From Halomonas meridiana (GTDB taxonomy: Bacteria > Pseudomonadota > Gammaproteobacteria > Pseudomonadales > Halomonadaceae), in the NCBI RefSeq assembly GCF_009846525.1, contig NZ_CP024621.1:2728001-2792000 (forward strand): DNA of 64,000 bases, given 5' to 3'. Made by a program: the position numbers and the translations under genes. The notes beneath the pieces are model-generated. The model ran no database searches. It had not been told where the DNA came from and saw only the letters and a program-made list of their open reading frames with translations. This document shows positions 35,305-44,930 of the stretch, one piece after another; positions within the stretch are counted from its first letter, which is position 1, and every line of letters starts with the position of its first letter.

Positions 35305-35916
35305 CTAAGAGGGACGTTCGATGGCGAAACGGTCGGTGATACGCACGTAGTCGCTCCCAGCCAAACGGCCGATGGGCTGGAGCGCCTCCATATCCACATG
35401 CCGTCCATCCCAGAGCGCATCGTCGATATGTATCGCGACGACTTGCGCCAGCACCAGGCTGCCTGCCAGCGGCCGGTCGCCAAAGCGAACCACGTCCACC
35501 AGCTTGCAGCCAAACGCCACCGGGGCTGCTGCGATGCGAGGCACGCGAACGCCCGGCATGGCGGCCTTCTCGAGCCCTGCCAGGGTGAACTCGTCCTCCC
35601 CCCTGGGCAGGCTCGCGCTGGTGGTGTTGAGCGCGTCGACCAGCCCTTCCGTGCCTATATGCACCACGCACTCATCGACCTCTGCCAAGTTGCGCAGCGT
35701 ATCTTTGGGTTGCGCGCTACCATCCAGCAAAGGCGAAAACGCCAGGATGGGTGGATCGATGCTGGCGACGTTGAAAAACGAGAACGGCGCCAAATTGGCG
35801 TTACCGTGCTTGTCTTGGGTGGCCACCCACGCAATGGGCCTTGGGCACACGCTGCCCGACAGCAAGCGATAGAGCGTGCCTGCACTGAGCGGGGACTGTT
35901 CAAGTAGGGTATCCAT
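35305..35916 (-). CDS. Flavin reductase family protein (FMN-binding split barrel)
   Basis: A 203-residue flavin reductase-like protein. LLSGSVCPRPIAWVATQDKH and the FMN-binding run FSFFNVASIDPPILAFSPLL are typical; the C-terminal part has AVAFGCKLVDVVRFGD. Members reduce FMN or FAD with NAD(P)H for partner monooxygenases or act on their own. No monooxygenase is adjacent. The start is ATG 35916; AGGAGCGCCC lies directly upstream. It stands alone with a 108-bp gap before arfB on the other strand. Confidence 0.88.
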   Translation of the reverse strand: MDTLLEQSPLSAGTLYRLLSGSVCPRPIAWVATQDKHGNANLAPFSFFNVASIDPPILAFSPLLDGSAQPKDTLRNLAEVDECVVHIGTEGLVDALNTTSASLPRGEDEFTLAGLEKAAMPGVRVPRIAAAPVAFGCKLVDVVRFGDRPLAGSLVLAQVVAIHIDDALWDGRHVDMEALQPIGRLAGSDYVRITDRFAIERPS

Positions 35917-36024
35917 GGGCGCTCCTGATCACTGGGTGATAACGATGCCCTTAATAGGCCGCCGACGCCCGCCCCCTGTCAAGTGTGTTAGCCTTGTACG
36001 CACATTGAAAGACGAAGGATCTGA

Positions 36025-36441
36025 ATGCTCACTATTTCCAACAGCGTTAGCTTGGCCGATTGGGAAATCGACTTGAGCCAAATTCGCGCGCAGGGGGCTG
36101 GCGGTCAAAACGTCAACAAAGTCGCCTCTGCCGTGCACCTGCGTTTCGACATTCAGCGCTCGACGCTACCGCCGGTCTATAAAGAGCGGCTGATGGCCCT
36201 CTCGGATCAGCGCATTAGCAAAGAGGGCGTGGTGATCATCAAAGCCCAGAGTTACCGCACGCTGGAGCTGAACAAAGAGGATGCCTTGAAGCGTCTTCAG
36301 GCGCTGATCAAGAGCGTGGCCAAACAGCCCAAAACGCGCCGTCCCACCAAACCCACGAAGGGCTCCCAGCGCCGCCGGGTCGATCACAAAACCCGCAAAG
36401 GCAAAATCAAGTCGCTGCGTGGTAAAGTGCCGGTAAGCTAG
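36025..36441 (+). CDS. arfB: Alternative ribosome-rescue factor ArfB (YaeJ)
   Basis: A 138-residue peptidyl-tRNA hydrolase that rescues stalled ribosomes lacking a stop codon in the A site. The catalytic GGQ loop is in RAQGAGGQNVNKVASAVHLR at about residues 21-40, and the C-terminal tail (TRRPTKPTKGSQRRRVDHKT) is strongly basic, as needed to enter the mRNA channel. The length matches E. coli YaeJ. Weak ribosome site GAAGGATCTGA before ATG 36025. It is a single gene. Confidence 0.95.
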   Translation: MLTISNSVSLADWEIDLSQIRAQGAGGQNVNKVASAVHLRFDIQRSTLPPVYKERLMALSDQRISKEGVVIIKAQSYRTLELNKEDALKRLQALIKSVAKQPKTRRPTKPTKGSQRRRVDHKTRKGKIKSLRGKVPVS

Positions 36442-36476
36442 CGCTGCACGCGCCGCTTTTCTCTCTACCTGACACA

Positions 36477-36692
36477 GTGACCTTGATGCCAACGACACCC
36501 CGTCCGCTTTCGCCCTGTATCCACGTTTGCCAAATCGTGCCAAGCACCCAGGTGTGCAAAGGGTGCGGACGTACGCTGGATGAAATTGCCTGCTGGGGAA
36601 GCATGACCGAGGCCGAGAAGGCCCCGGTATGGAAACGTATCGAACAAGCGGGCTATGTCGAGCGGCAGTCCGATGATGCCGCCCCAGAGTGA
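36477..36692 (+). CDS. DUF1289 domain protein
   Basis: A 71-residue protein with the four-cysteine DUF1289 pattern: SPCIHVCQIVPSTQVCKGCG followed by RTLDEIACWGSMTEAEKAPV. The cysteines probably bind an iron or zinc ion; function is not known. It starts at GTG 36477 or, equally, ATG 36486. It lies 35 bp after arfB on the same strand and could be co-transcribed with it. Confidence 0.85.
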   Translation: MTLMPTTPRPLSPCIHVCQIVPSTQVCKGCGRTLDEIACWGSMTEAEKAPVWKRIEQAGYVERQSDDAAPE

Positions 36693-36706
36693 ACGCTTGG
36701 GATCGC

Positions 36707-37756
36707 TCAACGCTCTTCGTCGTGGCGGTCGCTCAAGATATGGTGAAGTTCACCACAGGCCACCATCGGATCATCGCAGTTGATGACAATATTAGACTCC
36801 GCCAGCACGTAGCTGCGTCCGGTAATGGTGTTTTCTACTACTTGGTAAGCGCCTTCTTGATGCGTACCGGTAAAGGTACCGATGAAACCTGTCTCCCGCA
36901 GCGATATCGTTTCTAACTTGTCGCCCAGCTTTAACCGCCCTTCGTAATTCATCAATGCCAGCCGTGCCGACGTACCGGTGCCCGTCGTGCTGCGACAAAT
37001 CACGCTAGGGTGAACATACGTCGTGGAGCGAGAGCGGATATAGCCTTCCGCCACCGGCTCTTCTGGCCCCATGAAGTGCAAAAACGGCAGCGGCCCCACA
37101 TCCCCGAGGGTGTAGTGGGAGAAGCCGCGCTGCGCCTGAATCGCCTCGACGATTTTGTGAGCGCACGCCGCCAGCGCCTGCTCTTCATCACGCACCAGTT
37201 TGAAGCCCAGCGCCTCGGCATCGACCAGAGCGTAAAAGCCTCCGCTGTAAGCGACCGAGTAAGTCACTTCACCGATCCCCGGGACTTGGATGGTGTCGCG
37301 GTAGGTATCGATATAGCTGGGCAAACCTTCGCAAGTCACGGATTCCACCACGCCGTTATGCACCCGCGCTTCGATTTGCACCAAGCCCGCCGGGGCTTCC
37401 AGCTTGAAGCGCTGAATCCCCTCCTGCTTGGGCACGATACCGGTCTCGAGCACGGCCGTCGCCGTACACAGCGTGTTCGAGCCCGAGTAAATTGGGTAAC
37501 CCATCACTTCCATGATGATGTACCCGGCAACTGCTTCTGGGTCGGTGGCGGGCACCAATAGATCCACCGACATTTCGGGAATGCCGTAGGGTTCTTCCAG
37601 TAGCAAACGGCGCAACCCATCGGCGTCGTCACGCAGGTACTCCATCTGCTGGCGAACCGTGGCACCGGGCAGCGTATCGATACCGCCAGTGACGATGCGG
37701 CTCACATCGCCCCCGGCATGTGTGTCCAACAATTGAATCGTATGAAGGTTTTTCAC
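36707..37756 (-). CDS. Proline racemase-like protein lacking both catalytic cysteines
   Basis: A 349-residue protein of the proline racemase/hydroxyproline epimerase family by overall sequence: TIQLLDTHAGGDVSRIVTGG at the start, LEAPAGLVQIEARVHN, VAYSGGFYALVDAEALG and GTGTSARLALM. In active racemases the first catalytic Cys is in a MCGH motif; here that position is Ser91 (YSGSN). The second, in RSPCGTGT, is Thr258 (RSTTGTGT). A racemase or epimerase is therefore unlikely; a dehydratase-like or binding role is possible. GTG start after AGGAGCCGGGTGA. It is 11 bp behind an oxidoreductase gene and is co-transcribed with it. Confidence 0.85.
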   Translation of the reverse strand: MKNLHTIQLLDTHAGGDVSRIVTGGIDTLPGATVRQQMEYLRDDADGLRRLLLEEPYGIPEMSVDLLVPATDPEAVAGYIIMEVMGYPIYSGSNTLCTATAVLETGIVPKQEGIQRFKLEAPAGLVQIEARVHNGVVESVTCEGLPSYIDTYRDTIQVPGIGEVTYSVAYSGGFYALVDAEALGFKLVRDEEQALAACAHKIVEAIQAQRGFSHYTLGDVGPLPFLHFMGPEEPVAEGYIRSRSTTYVHPSVICRSTTGTGTSARLALMNYEGRLKLGDKLETISLRETGFIGTFTGTHQEGAYQVVENTITGRSYVLAESNIVINCDDPMVACGELHHILSDRHDEER

Positions 37757-37767
37757 TCACCCGGCTC

Positions 37768-38940
37768 CTAGGCAGTGGTAATGGCAAACGGTGCACCGTG
37801 GGTGTCCCACTGAGCATCGGGGACAATAACGATTTTCCCCAGGTAGTTGCTGCCCCGGTTCACGAAATAGCGCTCGGCCTGATGTAATGCCGAGAGTTTG
37901 AACGCGCCGTGCAGCACCGGCTTCAACTCACCGCTACGAATCCAGGCGATTAGCTGCTCTGCCTCCTCGCGAGTGCCGTGGGAGACCCCGAATATCTGCA
38001 CCTGATACAGGTAAATGCGGGTCCACATGATTTCGCTAAGATTGCCACCGCTAGCACCGGCAATGGAGAGCCGGGGATACGTGGTGCGGCGCTGCATATC
38101 GCCAATCATGGTATCGATGAACAGGTCGGTCATCTCGCCACCCACGAGATCCATCACGGCATCGATGGCTTGGCCCTTGGTTTCCGCCAACACACGCTCG
38201 ACAAACGTCGGTAAGTCACCCCGATCGATCACCGCTTCTGCGCCCAGCGAGCGCAGCGCGTCGGCTTTATCAAGCTGACTGACGGCGTAGGGAATCGCGC
38301 CGACGATGCGGCAGAGTTGAATCAATGCCGTGCCGACCCCTCCGCTGGCACCGCTGACCAGCACGCGCTCGCCCGCCTGGACGTTAGCGGCGGTCATCAT
38401 GTGATAGGCCGTTTGATAGGAGCACATGCCCATGGCCGCCAGCTCCGCATCGTGCAATTCGGGGTTGGCCACGTGGTGGAACTGATCGGCAGGCACCGCC
38501 ACGTACTCGGCGTAGCCGCCATCGGCACCGTGGCCATAGTAGTCCGGCGTCAGGTTGATGTCGCGACGCTCATCGGCGTATAGGTTGAAATCCAGCAGAC
38601 CGCGCTCGCCGATGCGCTGGGCGTCAACGCCCTCCCCCACGGCGACGATCCGCCCAGCCACGTCTGCCCCCTGTATGCGAGGGAACGTCAGCGTTGGGGA
38701 GCCGCCCATGGCAAACGAAGTGACGTCCTCTTTCCCTTTGGTGGGGTATAGCCCTTCGCGTGCTTTGCGGTCGGTGTTGTTTTTCGCCGTGGCCGTGACC
38801 TGCACCAACACCTGGCCGGGGCCAGGTTGTGGCGTGGGCACGTCTTGGCGGTACTGCAGAACGTCTACATCACCGTGGCCGGTCAAAAGCATCGCCGACA
38901 TCGTGGCCGGTATCGCCGCGCTGTTATCCGTATGGGCCAT
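37768..38940 (-). CDS. Zinc-type/quinone oxidoreductase-like dehydrogenase
   Basis: A 390-residue medium-chain dehydrogenase/reductase. GroES-like N-terminal part (LQYRQDVPTPQPGPGQVLVQ; FPRIQGADVAGRIVAVGEGV), then the nucleotide-binding turn VLVSGASGGVGTALIQLC. The structural zinc cysteines are absent, and the catalytic metal ligands of alcohol dehydrogenases are missing (KNNTD), so it is more like a quinone-oxidoreductase-type enzyme. AAGGAGCCCACCC before ATG 38940. It is the first gene of a two-gene operon with the proline-racemase-like protein. A joint catabolic pathway for a cyclic imino acid or hydroxy acid is an inference. Confidence 0.87.
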   Translation of the reverse strand: MAHTDNSAAIPATMSAMLLTGHGDVDVLQYRQDVPTPQPGPGQVLVQVTATAKNNTDRKAREGLYPTKGKEDVTSFAMGGSPTLTFPRIQGADVAGRIVAVGEGVDAQRIGERGLLDFNLYADERRDINLTPDYYGHGADGGYAEYVAVPADQFHHVANPELHDAELAAMGMCSYQTAYHMMTAANVQAGERVLVSGASGGVGTALIQLCRIVGAIPYAVSQLDKADALRSLGAEAVIDRGDLPTFVERVLAETKGQAIDAVMDLVGGEMTDLFIDTMIGDMQRRTTYPRLSIAGASGGNLSEIMWTRIYLYQVQIFGVSHGTREEAEQLIAWIRSGELKPVLHGAFKLSALHQAERYFVNRGSNYLGKIVIVPDAQWDTHGAPFAITTA

Positions 38941-39004
38941 GGGTGGGCTCCTTATTCAGTGCATATGCCGCGACAATAACAAACGCCGGGCGAGGTTCAA
39001 GGGA

Positions 39005-39583
39005 CTAGCCGAAGACCGGCACACCGATGAGCACCGGGTGTAAGTAGAAGGCAAACAGGGCATACGCCACTACGCCGATCGCCACCGTGGCCAGCGTAGC
39101 CGCCAGCGAGGTCGTTGCCGGTGCAGCGGGCTGTTGACGGCTACGCTGTTTCGCGGCTTTAAACGCCAAGATTGCCCAGACGAGAAACGCAGCAAAGAAG
39201 AGCACATCGCCCAGTCGGCCATTCACAAGCAGGTGCGAAAACGCCCAAATTTTGACGGCCAGCATCATCGGATGGCCCAGTTTGGCTTTGATCGCATTGC
39301 CCGGCACATACGCCGCCACCAGCATGATGAAGGCGGGCAGCATCAGTAGCGCCACTGCATGGCGTAAGCCCATCGGCGGAAACCATAGGTGGATAGGGTC
39401 GAGGCGCGTTTGACCGTAGCCATATATGGCGATGGCAAGGCCAATGAGGGCCACCACGGAGTAAGCCAGCTTCCACGTGCTCTGGCCACGGTTAGCGATC
39501 TGCTGCTGTCGCCAGGATTCCGCAAAGATACGTACCGAGTGCCCGCCTAAAAAGATCAGCAGGCCTAAGATCATGAGGGTCAT
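39005..39583 (-). CDS. NnrU family membrane protein
   Basis: A 192-residue NnrU-type membrane protein with about six helices. MILGLLIFLGGHSVRIFAES at the N-terminus, then KLAYSVVALIGLAIAIYGYG, AVALLMLPAFIMLVAAYVPG and the conserved LGHPMMLAVKIWAFSHLLVNG. In denitrifiers NnrU is tied to nitrite and nitric oxide metabolism; relatives are methyltransferase- or isomerase-like enzymes. No nir/nor genes are present here. ATG 39583 after GGAGAGTGACCACC is preferred to the long upstream extension. Divergent from the MFS gene. Confidence 0.88.
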   Translation of the reverse strand: MTLMILGLLIFLGGHSVRIFAESWRQQQIANRGQSTWKLAYSVVALIGLAIAIYGYGQTRLDPIHLWFPPMGLRHAVALLMLPAFIMLVAAYVPGNAIKAKLGHPMMLAVKIWAFSHLLVNGRLGDVLFFAAFLVWAILAFKAAKQRSRQQPAAPATTSLAATLATVAIGVVAYALFAFYLHPVLIGVPVFG

Positions 39584-39747
39584 GGTGGTCACTCTCCGGT
39601 GAGTTGCAAGTCGTTGGTCGAGTGGGAGCATGCCACACTCCTTGGCAAACCACATGGCGCGGCGTCAACTTTTCGCCAATAGTGATGGAGAGCAAAACCC
39701 GTCAAGCTAGACGACTGACTGTGCCTCTGCCCTCGCCAAGGATCGGT

Positions 39748-40926
39748 ATGCTTCACTTCCCCTCGACGTACCATCGCCGTCTCACCTGGACCTATTTTGG
39801 GCTGTTCATTGCCATTGGCATGACCGGCGGCCTGCTTGGCCCGGCCCTGCCGCACCTGGCCGAGGTCAGCGGTGCCTCCATGAGCCAGATCGCCGTGCTG
39901 TTTACCGCACGCGCCGTGGGCAACATGAGCGGCGCGATGGTCACCGGGCTGCTCATGGACCGCTTCAACGGCCACCGCGTGCTGGTGATGATGGGCGTGC
40001 TGGCGGTGGCTGGGCTAGCCGTGGCTCCGCTTAGCCCGCTTTTGCTGCTGTTGACGCTTCTATTCATGCTGCTGGGGTTTGCGGAGGTATCGCTCAACGC
40101 GGGAGGCAACACGCTGCTGCTATGGCTGCATCGAGATGCGGCAGGCCCCAACGTGAGCGCCCTGCACTTCTGCTTTAGTTTCGGCAACATGCTGACGCCG
40201 TTGATCATGATTGCCGCGCTATCGCTCACCGGGCAGTTCCATCTCACGTTTTGGATCGTTGCGGCTAGCGTGGCGGTCATGTTGTGGCCGCTGTCCCGCT
40301 TCGTCAGCCCGTCCATGCCCGCCGTCGACCCTCATCCCGACACCGCGGCCGCCCTCAAGCACCGCGACCCGCTACTGCTGGGGCTATTCATGCTGCTGTT
40401 TTCCGTTTATGTGGGCATCGAGATTACGTTCGCCGGTTGGGTTACCGCGTATGGCACGCTCTCTGGGTTGAGCACCGAGCAGGCGGCGCTGCTGGCAACG
40501 CTGTTTTGGCTGGCGCTATCGGCAGGGCGTCTGCTGGCGATTCCGCTGCTGCGCGTTTGCTCACCTTGGCAGGTGCTTGCCGGCTGCTTGGCGCTGGGGT
40601 TGAGCGCGGCGGCAGGGCTGCACGCCAACGCGCTGCCGCTTAGCGTCGGCGCGCTGCTGTTTGGCCTATCCGCCTCGGCTTTCTTCCCCACGCTGTTTGC
40701 GCTGTGCAACCAGTCGATCGTCATGCGGGGACGCACCACCGGCGCCATCTTCACCGCTGCGGGCAGCGGTGCGCTGGTCATCCCGTCACTGACCGGGCCA
40801 CTGTTGGATATGGCGGGGGCCCAGGCGTTTCCCATTCTACTGGCCACGCTCTGGCTACTGATTGCACTGGGGCTGATGCTGCTGGCGTACCGTCTGCGGC
40901 AGTTGACGGTTCGGCAAGGGCTTTAA
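39748..40926 (+). CDS. MFS transporter
   Basis: A 392-residue major facilitator with 12 predicted helices. The N-terminal half starts [20 protein letters not shown] and carries the motif-A-like [19 protein letters not shown]; the second half is entered at about residue 205 after a hydrophilic loop. The helix [20 protein letters not shown] is shared with FucP-like sugar or drug permeases. The substrate is unknown. AAGGATCGGT precedes ATG 39748. The gene is a single unit; its stop overlaps the stop of the CorA gene on the other strand by 4 bp. Confidence 0.88.
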   Translation: MLHFPSTYHRRLTWTYFGLFIAIGMTGGLLGPALPHLAEVSGASMSQIAVLFTARAVGNMSGAMVTGLLMDRFNGHRVLVMMGVLAVAGLAVAPLSPLLLLLTLLFMLLGFAEVSLNAGGNTLLLWLHRDAAGPNVSALHFCFSFGNMLTPLIMIAALSLTGQFHLTFWIVAASVAVMLWPLSRFVSPSMPAVDPHPDTAAALKHRDPLLLGLFMLLFSVYVGIEITFAGWVTAYGTLSGLSTEQAALLATLFWLALSAGRLLAIPLLRVCSPWQVLAGCLALGLSAAAGLHANALPLSVGALLFGLSASAFFPTLFALCNQSIVMRGRTTGAIFTAAGSGALVIPSLTGPLLDMAGAQAFPILLATLWLLIALGLMLLAYRLRQLTVRQGL

Positions 40927-41891
40927 AACCAGTCTTTCCGTTTGAACAGCCAAATGAGAATCCCACCAATTCCGAGCATGGCGCCCCAAACGAAAAAGTA
41001 GCCGTACTGATAGCTCAGCTCAGGCATGTACTCGAAATTCATGCCGTAAATACCGGCGATAAACGTCAACGGAACGAAAATAGCGGTAATCACCGTCAAT
41101 ACGCGCATGGTGATGTTCAGCTGGTGAGACGAAATGGAGATATAGCCATCGACCAAATCACCACAAATGTCGTAGTACATCTGCGTCAGCGTATAGAGTC
41201 GCTCGAAACGCTCTTCGACATCGGTAATGGCATGCAGCGTTTCGCTTTCGCCTCGGGGTAAATGCGCGTAATCATACGCCGTCAGCTCTTGTGTGATGCC
41301 TTTGTGGTAGCTGAAGATGCGGCGCATTTTGACCAGACGAGAACGGTAAGTGGTGATTTTACGCATCAACACATCGTTGCCGTTCTCCAGCAGCTCATCT
41401 TCGAGATCGCTCAACTCCGTCTCGAACTCCAGCAAGCTGTCGATGTAAAAGCCCGCAGAGGTATACATCACTCTTAACGCGACCTGCTCGGGCGATTGGG
41501 CCAGCAGGGCTTTGCCGTGCTCATTGAATAAACGCTCGATACTGAGCGCCTCGCCGGGGTGCAGCGTGACCAGAAAACGCTCGCCAACAAAGAAACAGAC
41601 CTGCTGGGGCACGAAATTGAGCTGGGCATCGAACGACGAAATACCGCGATAGATGATCAGCGTGTGATTGTCGAACTCTTCGATCTTTGGGGGGTGGCGC
41701 TCTTTATGAGCATCTTGGATCGCCATGGGGTGGCAATCGAAACGCTCTAGCACGTCACGCTCCTGCGTTTCGCTCTCGCCTTTCATATCGACCCACAGAT
41801 GTGCCGTGGGCATGCGTTTCCACTCGTCCATCAGGCTCAAATCGCCCTCACGCACATCGCCTTCTGGGGTGGTCAATAAACAACGAATCAT
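40923..41891 (-). CDS. CorA-family magnesium/cobalt/zinc transporter
   Basis: A 322-residue CorA/ZntB transporter, a pentameric inner-membrane ion channel or symporter. A large N-terminal cytoplasmic region is followed by long helices ([20 protein letters not shown]) and two C-terminal helices, with the pore signature [12 protein letters not shown] between them. The typical end, [20 protein letters not shown], is intact. The GMN signature and length point to CorA-type transport of magnesium, cobalt or zinc. Start at ATG 41891. A single gene between the MFS and diguanylate cyclase genes, the latter in the same direction. Confidence 0.93.
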   Translation of the reverse strand: MIRCLLTTPEGDVREGDLSLMDEWKRMPTAHLWVDMKGESETQERDVLERFDCHPMAIQDAHKERHPPKIEEFDNHTLIIYRGISSFDAQLNFVPQQVCFFVGERFLVTLHPGEALSIERLFNEHGKALLAQSPEQVALRVMYTSAGFYIDSLLEFETELSDLEDELLENGNDVLMRKITTYRSRLVKMRRIFSYHKGITQELTAYDYAHLPRGESETLHAITDVEERFERLYTLTQMYYDICGDLVDGYISISSHQLNITMRVLTVITAIFVPLTFIAGIYGMNFEYMPELSYQYGYFFVWGAMLGIGGILIWLFKRKDWF

Positions 41892-41908
41892 ACGCGTCCC
41901 TGGGTTCG

Positions 41909-43348
41909 TTAAAGAGGGTTGGGGGTATCCGCCGGACGCGCCAACGCGACACGCGCTTTACCTGCGCGTTTGGCGTTATACATGGCGTCATCGGCACGTT
42001 TCAGCAGCTCCTGTGGCGTCTCAGCCGCGTTGGGCACGAACAGCGCCACGCCAATGCTGGTGCTCACTCGCAGCGTGGCACTCCCCACGTGTAGCGGCTC
42101 TTCGATCACCTGAATCAGCTTGTTTGCCAACGGTTCAAGAGCCTCGGTAGTCACCCCTTCGAGCAGTACGACGAACTCATCTCCCGCCCAACGGGCAATG
42201 AAGTCCGTCTCGCGGACGGCGTTCTGAAGGCGCTGCGCGACCTCACGCAGCAGCTCATCGCCCATGCCGTGGCCGTGCTGGTCGTTGATGCGCTTGAACC
42301 CGTCGAGGTCCAGAAACAGCACGACAAGCGGCGCCAGGGTACGACGTACCCGCGCCATCGCTTCGGGAAGCCGCTCATCCAGGGCGCGACGATTGGGCAA
42401 GCGCGTCAGTACGTCCTCTCGGGCCTGCTGGTCACGCAGACGCTCAAGCTGCTGGCGTTCGGTAATGTCGTGGATGAAGACGCTGCGGCGCGGGCGGCCA
42501 TTCACTTCAAAGCTCTTTAGCCGCACCTCGACCGGCAAGCGAACCCCGTCTCGTCGTATGGCGTCGCAGGTCAAGGGCATCGCGGCGTCGTCACAGGTCA
42601 GCCCCTGTGGGAACATGAGCGAGGTGAGTGGGCGCGTCAACGCGTCTTTGCGGCTCCAGCCGAACATGCTTTCGGCGGCCCGGTTCCAGTCCAACACGCG
42701 CCCCTGCGCATCGATGCTCAGGTAGGCGTCGTAGGCAGACTCGATCACCAAATTGAGCTCACGCGTGCGCTGCTCAATACGCTGTTCAAGACTTTGATGA
42801 AGCGCCGTGAGCGACTGCTGAGTGGCGGCGCGAATTTTCTGCTCGTTGATGAGCCGCTCGCGCAGATGAATTTCGCCGATCACGATATCGGCCAAATCCT
42901 GCATCGCAGCTTGTTCCTGAGGAGTCAACTGGCGCGGCTGCGTATCCATCGCACACAGCGATCCAAGCACTAGACCATGGGAGTTGCGCAACGGTATCCC
43001 GGCATAAAAACGGATGCCGCCGGGTTTCGTCACGATGGGATTGGTAGCGAAGCGCTCGTCACTCTGAGCGTCTTCGACCACCAGCGGTTCGTCCTCCAGC
43101 ACGGTATAGGCGCAAAATGCCATGTCCCGGGGGCTCTCGGAGAACTCCATGCCTACTTGCGACTTGAACCACTGACGGTCGGTATCGATCAAGCTGATGG
43201 TGGACTTAGGAACGCCGAGCAGCACGGTGACCAACCGCGTGATGCGATCGAAAACGGGCTCGTTCGGCGTATCCAGCAGGTCCAGCTCGTTAAGCGCAGC
43301 CAAACGGGCGGTTTCGTTAGGGGGTAACAGGTGGCTCATGGCGATCAC
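41909..43348 (-). CDS. Diguanylate cyclase with GAF and PAS domains
   Basis: A 479-residue cytoplasmic cyclic-di-GMP synthase. GAF domain at about 20-165 ([40 protein letters not shown]), PAS at about 190-290 ([20 protein letters not shown]), GGDEF at about 310-470. The active-site motif is RWAGDEF, the accepted A variant of GGDEF, so it is likely active. No EAL domain. No membrane segment. The start is either GTG 43348 or ATG 43339. It lies upstream of corA in the same direction, 17 bp away, and may share its transcript. Confidence 0.93.
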   Translation of the reverse strand: MIAMSHLLPPNETARLAALNELDLLDTPNEPVFDRITRLVTVLLGVPKSTISLIDTDRQWFKSQVGMEFSESPRDMAFCAYTVLEDEPLVVEDAQSDERFATNPIVTKPGGIRFYAGIPLRNSHGLVLGSLCAMDTQPRQLTPQEQAAMQDLADIVIGEIHLRERLINEQKIRAATQQSLTALHQSLEQRIEQRTRELNLVIESAYDAYLSIDAQGRVLDWNRAAESMFGWSRKDALTRPLTSLMFPQGLTCDDAAMPLTCDAIRRDGVRLPVEVRLKSFEVNGRPRRSVFIHDITERQQLERLRDQQAREDVLTRLPNRRALDERLPEAMARVRRTLAPLVVLFLDLDGFKRINDQHGHGMGDELLREVAQRLQNAVRETDFIARWAGDEFVVLLEGVTTEALEPLANKLIQVIEEPLHVGSATLRVSTSIGVALFVPNAAETPQELLKRADDAMYNAKRAGKARVALARPADTPNPL

Positions 43349-43413
43349 ACCTAAGTGGTCATCAGTCCCCTAACAGCATACCGTGAAACGGAATTTTCTG
43401 CTCAACGCCCCAC

Positions 43414-44793
43414 TTAACGCACGGCGATACGCCGCGGGGTCAACCCGGCCCACACCACGCTCACCACCGTGGAGAGCAGCAGCGCCCCCACGAACGGCCC
43501 CAGTGTCGGTACACTGCCGGGGAACGTCGCGGCCAATACTCCCGCGCTGACGCTACCTTGACTCAGCCAGCCAGGCAGCACGGCGCCTACTAGCCCCGCT
43601 AGCCCACCGCTGATCGCAGCCGTCGGTGTCATTCGTTGCCACAAGCCCAGCAGCACCGGCACCACGATCGCTGCACACAGCAGGTCGGCAATCAAAAACA
43701 ACCGCAGCACCGACAGCCCCTGTAAAGCAATCACGATCACGGGCAGCATGATGGCCACGGTGAGCCAGCGCGCTTTGTTGAGGGCCTCGGACCGGTGGCC
43801 GCTGGCCCACAGTGACGCAATACCGTTTTGTAAAGTGTCGACGCTCGAGGTGACCAGCGTGACGGCCAGGACCAGGGATGGCAGCGTGATCCATACCGGG
43901 GCATCGCTAAGCAGCGCAAAAAACGGCATGGGCGGCTCGCCGAGGCTGACCCCGCTCATCGCTGCCATGATGCCAACACCACCGATCACCATGACGACCA
44001 GAACGGTCAGGCCGCCGCCCAGCCAGGCACCGCGCCCCAGGCTCGCGTCGTCTTGGGCCGCCCATACCCGCTGCCAATAGCCTTGGTGAAACAAGTTCGC
44101 TGCCGTCACGGCGATCACCAGCGTCAACGCGACGCTGAGCGAGCTACCGATGGGGAGCGACGGGAGTTGTGCGTCACTCGGCATATTGGGTAGTCGCCAG
44201 AGCGTTACGCTGGCGACGGCGAGCAGCAGTGCCAAAAGCAGCCACGCTTGCCAGCGGTCGGTGGCGAGACTTGCCCGAAGCCCACCCATCACGGTGTAGA
44301 CCAGCGTGGTGAGCGCCACCCCGATGATGACCACGGCAGGAGGCACGTCGGAGAGTAGCGCGGTAATCGCCCCGATGGCGGTGAGTTCAGCAGCCAGGAA
44401 GCAGCCCATGTAAGCCACGGAAACGAGCGCGACGAAGCGGCGCACGCCCGTGCCGTAGCACGTATCAGCAAACTCGGCGATGCTGCGCCCTTCCGGCAGC
44501 GCTTGGCGTATTTTGGGGCCATAAAGGCCCAGCACGATGAAAGGCAGCGCCGAGCCAAGCGCATAGCCCAGCAGCGCTACGGGGCCCACGAACGCGCCAA
44601 TTTCCGGGGGCGCAAACAGAATCCACGCCCCCATACCCGAGGCCAAAAAGGAGAGCCCCAAGGTAGACGCGGTTTGAGAATTGCGGGCGGTGACATAGTC
44701 ATCCAACGAACCGCCACCAAAGCGGGCCCGAAGGCCCAAAAAAGCAAAGCAGCACAACGCTGCGCCTAATACGAGAGACGTTAGGTAAGGCAT
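43414..44793 (-). CDS. Sodium:solute symporter under a TPP riboswitch (ThiV-like)
   Basis: A 459-residue sodium symporter (SSS family) with 12-13 helices: SLVLGAALCCFAFLGLRARF at the N-terminus, then TASTLGLSFLASGMGAWILF and YQRVWAAQDD-type conserved segments. Its start codon is 14 nt behind the end of a TPP riboswitch, so expression should rise when thiamine pyrophosphate is low. That makes it a likely importer of thiamine or its pyrimidine precursor (HMP), like the ThiV family predicted by others to work with THI elements. The direct substrate is not shown by sequence. ATG 44793 with GAGGAAGCGCGAC upstream. Confidence 0.87.
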   Translation of the reverse strand: MPYLTSLVLGAALCCFAFLGLRARFGGGSLDDYVTARNSQTASTLGLSFLASGMGAWILFAPPEIGAFVGPVALLGYALGSALPFIVLGLYGPKIRQALPEGRSIAEFADTCYGTGVRRFVALVSVAYMGCFLAAELTAIGAITALLSDVPPAVVIIGVALTTLVYTVMGGLRASLATDRWQAWLLLALLLAVASVTLWRLPNMPSDAQLPSLPIGSSLSVALTLVIAVTAANLFHQGYWQRVWAAQDDASLGRGAWLGGGLTVLVVMVIGGVGIMAAMSGVSLGEPPMPFFALLSDAPVWITLPSLVLAVTLVTSSVDTLQNGIASLWASGHRSEALNKARWLTVAIMLPVIVIALQGLSVLRLFLIADLLCAAIVVPVLLGLWQRMTPTAAISGGLAGLVGAVLPGWLSQGSVSAGVLAATFPGSVPTLGPFVGALLLSTVVSVVWAGLTPRRIAVR

Positions 44794-44803
44794 GTCGCGC
44801 TTC

Positions 44804-44881
44804 CTCCGCCGGTACGAACCGGATCAGGTTCCAGGGTCTGCGTTACGCGCATTCTCAGCCCCGATGGGGCTCCCCTGGCGA
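44804..44881 (-). promoter_or_regulatory. TPP (thiamine pyrophosphate) riboswitch
   Basis: Read on the minus strand, the RNA shows GGGGAGCCCC-ATC-GGGGCTGAGA (the P2/L2 hallmark CUGAGA) followed by a variable P3 hairpin, then ACCCTGGAACCTGATC and CCGGTTCGTACCGGCGGAGGAA. All core elements of the THI box (CUGAGA, ACC-UGAUC) are present. The P1 side runs into the Shine-Dalgarno (GGAGGAA), so ligand binding would hide the ribosome site. The upstream 50 bp carry no obvious terminator, which favours translation control. Confidence 0.93.
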
Positions 44882-44930
44882 CAGTGAATGGAGGCGACAT
44901 CCTCAATCAAACTAGCGCATTAGTAAAGTC

